Below are positions 7,227 to 8,769 of a stretch of DNA of 8,769 nt, in pieces. The notes beneath the pieces were generated by a model. That model ran no database searches, had not been told where the DNA came from, and worked only from the letters and a program-made list of their open reading frames with translations. Position 1 is the stretch's first letter. Each line of letters opens with the position of its first letter. This stretch comes from Geobacteraceae bacterium (GTDB lineage Bacteria > Desulfobacterota > Desulfuromonadia > Desulfuromonadales > Geopsychrobacteraceae): assembly GCA_027064785.1 (NCBI GenBank), contig JAMOPE010000337.1, positions 1-8,769 of the forward strand. The letters run 5' to 3'. The position numbers and the translations under genes are program-made.

Positions 7227-8251
7227 TTTTTGGTGTCCTCTGTTTCTATGCCAGCTTGTACTGCGTCTGTTTTTGCCGATTTTGCATTATTCTCGATGCT
7301 CAGGTAGTCCCTGGTTGAGCAAAAGGTATCCACCAATGAAACGATCCATGACTCCATAGACCTTGGGGGAACTACAGTTAACGGCCACATGTGTTTTTTA
7401 ATAATATCTTCTTCTTTTTTGGATAATCGGGTTATTTTACGGGCATTCTTAAGGGCGATATTGTGGTGTCTGAACCCGTGGAACCTTGGACCTTCACGTA
7501 ACCAATCATAATAGAAAAGATCGTGTAACAGGGCACCTCTGATAATTGCCTCCCCATTCAGAGACAGCCGTTGTCCCCAGAGAAAACTCAGTTGTGCCAC
7601 CTCCGTGACATGATCCAATCTGGTCTTGCCACGATGATGTTTGTATTGCGCAAGAGAGGCGACCTCGGGCAGCTCAAGCAATGGTTTTGCTGTCTTGTTA
7701 AATTGTGCTTTGAGCTGTTTTTTTTCTTCAGGCGTCATGTGTAGAAAATGGCGCATAGAAACTACTATAAAATCGATAAGCATCAGAGAAAATACCATCC
7801 CCACAAAAAACCATTGTATCGGCGCTGATAGAGACATCACCAGTTGCTGATAAAGGGGCAGGATGAAAGATTCAAAGACAAAAGCCAGAAGTACCCAGTA
7901 AATAGAAAACTTTAGGCAAATGTGCCCCTTATAGTTGAAAGACTGATCCGAATAGTCCCAAAGAGTGGCATTAAAAAAGTATTTGGCCATAAATCCAGAA
8001 CCGAACTCAAGGGTGGTCGTGATAACTAAATAAGCCAATACTTTCATTATAACCGGGGAACCCTGTAACCAAGAAACAGCGACAATGAGAACCAAGGCAC
8101 CAGCACCATAAAGGGGAAGATATGGTCCCGCTAAAAGACCGGGGTTGACGAGTCGTTTGTCACGTACTGAACGATAGAAAACCTCCAGCATCCAGCCAAG
8201 AATAGAAAAAAGGGAAAAAGAAAAAAATATATTTAAAATATCGGTCTTCAT
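7214..8251 (-). CDS. Membrane protein: CmpB-type permease domain fused to an HD phosphohydrolase domain
   Basis: A 345-residue two-part protein. The N-terminal half matches the family labelled 'putative ABC transporter permease' (ABC_trans_CmpB): FSILGWMLEVFYRSVRDKR, VNPGLLAGPYLPLYGAGAL and TLEFGSGF are its hallmarks. I see about five membrane helices, near 5-27, 47-62, 68-88, 111-134 and 145-166. The permease label is historical; transport is not demonstrated and no ATPase partner is visible. The C-terminal half (about 205-315) is a cytoplasmic HD domain with the metal ligands His214 (RLDHV), His243-Asp244 (LLHDLFYYDW), likely His262/His263, His287 (KKHMWPL) and Asp308 (SLVDTF), so it looks catalytically competent, probably on a phosphoester. 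The last 30 residues are polar and unremarkable. Its stop codon lies 13 bp inside the activase gene, so the two are almost certainly one operon. A minus-strand GGA about 5 bases before the ATG is a modest ribosome binding site. The domain calls are firm; the substrate and any link to activase function are unknown. Confidence 0.88.
   Translation of the reverse strand: MKTDILNIFFSFSLFSILGWMLEVFYRSVRDKRLVNPGLLAGPYLPLYGAGALVLIVAVSWLQGSPVIMKVLAYLVITTTLEFGSGFMAKYFFNATLWDYSDQSFNYKGHICLKFSIYWVLLAFVFESFILPLYQQLVMSLSAPIQWFFVGMVFSLMLIDFIVVSMRHFLHMTPEEKKQLKAQFNKTAKPLLELPEVASLAQYKHHRGKTRLDHVTEVAQLSFLWGQRLSLNGEAIIRGALLHDLFYYDWLREGPRFHGFRHHNIALKNARKITRLSKKEEDIIKKHMWPLTVVPPRSMESWIVSLVDTFCSTRDYLSIENNAKSAKTDAVQAGIETEDTKKWTI
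7236..7241 (-). promoter_or_regulatory. Ribosome binding site of the giant activase gene
   Basis: On the minus strand AGAGGA lies 9 bases before the ATG at 7226. It is inside the coding sequence of the upstream gene, which is the usual layout for translational coupling. Confidence 0.65.
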
Positions 8252-8267
8252 TCTAATCCATTCTCTA

Positions 8268-8282
8268 CAGCAAAAATTGCTG
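8268..8282 (-). promoter_or_regulatory. Inverted repeat just upstream of the HD/activase operon
   Basis: CAGCAA and TTGCTG form a perfect 6-bp inverted repeat around a 3-base centre, 16 bp before the operon's first ATG. The 8-bp palindrome GATGCATC (8282-8289) lies directly beside it. It could be an operator or a small leader hairpin. No clear -35/-10 pair could be assigned in the roughly 50 bp available, so the promoter position is open. Confidence 0.3.
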
Positions 8283-8299
8283 ATGCATCGCTATCAATA

Positions 8300-8340
8300 T
8301 AAAATGCCGACGAAGAGATCCATTTCTCGCCGGCATTTTA
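8300..8340 (-). terminator. Likely intrinsic terminator of the coiled-coil gene
   Basis: A perfect 10-bp stem pairs TAAAATGCCG (8300-8309) with CGGCATTTTA (8331-8340). Part of the 21-base loop can pair further through GAGA (8315-8318) and TCTC (8325-8328). On the minus strand the stem ends in TTTTATATT. It starts 11 bp after the stop of the gene at 8352. The A/T flanks are symmetrical, but no plus-strand gene ends nearby, so the minus-strand role is favoured. It separates that gene from the HD/activase operon. Confidence 0.65.
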
Positions 8341-8351
8341 TCTATGAAGTT

Positions 8352-8769
8352 TTATTTAGCTGACTCTTCATCATTGATCATTTGTGCCGCCTTTTCCAGC
8401 AACTCTGCGAGCTTGGCACGCGCTTGCTTGTCTTTTCGCACCACTGCCTTTTTTGCCTCATCAATGCGTACCGACATACCTGCTAACTCCTTCTCCCAAC
8501 GCTGTGAGGCCTGTGCCTTCAAGCTGTCATACCAGGCTTGGGATTCATCCAGAAAAGCGACAGCCTGTTTCCCGGTTGCGTCGGTTTTCTCTGCCAGACG
8601 AGCTTTTAGCAGGGCGGCCTTTGCCTCTAATTGGATATAGCGACTCTTCAACAGTTTTGCTTCTTCACTTTCCCGGACGCCCTTTCCATAGGTTTGCAGT
8701 TGTTCCGCTATGGAGTCTACCAGAGTACTGATGTGTGATTTGGCATTTTCAGATTTTTCACGTATGGCT
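8352..8769 (-). CDS. Lysine/alanine/glutamate-rich helical protein, C-terminal part (partial)
   Basis: The frame is open from the window edge to a TAA at 8352-8354, giving 138 residues; the true start lies outside. A TTG at 8651 is only an internal codon, since the same pattern continues upstream of it. The sequence is almost wholly predicted helix, dense in Ala, Lys, Glu and Gln, with long heptad-like stretches such as LEAKAALLKARLAEKT and KQARAKLAELLEKAAQ, and one aromatic patch (SQAWYDSLKAQ). It contains no cysteine, no membrane segment and no catalytic motif in the visible part. This suits a coiled-coil structural, surface-coating (phasin-like) or stress protein, but I cannot name a family. 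The terminator after it suggests that it ends its own transcription unit. Confidence 0.75.
   Translation of the reverse strand, partial: AIREKSENAKSHISTLVDSIAEQLQTYGKGVRESEEAKLLKSRYIQLEAKAALLKARLAEKTDATGKQAVAFLDESQAWYDSLKAQASQRWEKELAGMSVRIDEAKKAVVRKDKQARAKLAELLEKAAQMINDEESAK

Noticed and set aside
7214..8251. A true ABC transporter system
   Set aside because: There is no ATPase or binding-protein gene nearby, and the CmpB label alone does not establish transport.
8344..8731. Plus-strand open frames over the coiled-coil gene
   Set aside because: They are antisense shadows of the lysine/alanine-rich coding sequence; their composition does not resemble a real protein.

Overview
The window looks like a chromosomal segment of an anaerobic bacterium. 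A very large 2-hydroxyacyl-CoA dehydratase activase-type protein, CoA-ester enzymes and moderate base composition (roughly mid-to-high 40s % GC by eye) would fit a Desulfobacterota lineage such as Desulfuromonadales/Pelobacter-like bacteria. A clostridial host cannot be excluded from sequence alone. No rRNA, tRNA, CRISPR array, phage gene or intact insertion sequence is visible.

Plus-strand block (1-2592). The 3' end of an unrecognised gene (stop at 80-82) is followed by a PaaI-type hotdog thioesterase-like gene. That gene has no normal start codon and has Ala where the family's catalytic acid normally sits. Next comes a CitE-type (HpcH/HpaI superfamily) acyl-CoA lyase, whose best start is 646 because of a strong Shine-Dalgarno. 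After a 213-bp gap comes a DapA/N-acetylneuraminate-lyase superfamily aldolase starting at 1699. The lyase and aldolase families both commonly make or use pyruvate or related 2-oxoacids and short acyl-CoAs, so a small carboxylic-acid degradation cassette is a reasonable inference. The substrate is not readable.

Convergent minus-strand block (2748-8769). Read right to left there is first the C-terminal 138 residues of a lysine/alanine/glutamate-rich helical protein cut by the window edge. A stem-loop that looks like its intrinsic terminator follows. Then comes a two-gene operon: a five-helix membrane domain (CmpB-type 'putative ABC transporter permease' family) fused to an HD phosphohydrolase domain, whose 3' end overlaps by 13 bp the start of a 1492-residue protein. 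The giant protein carries two complete activase ATPase modules in tandem, a cysteine cluster, a DUF2229-type region and an HgdB-like cysteine-containing region. It thus appears to hold both an ATP-driven electron injector and its iron-sulfur acceptor in one chain.

The most interesting items are the single-chain activase/reductase protein translationally linked to a membrane HD-domain protein, and the thioesterase-like gene with a missing start and a missing catalytic residue. Most intergenic sequence is unremarkable. The 155 bp between the two convergent blocks contains a short direct repeat and could be remnant DNA, but this is weak.
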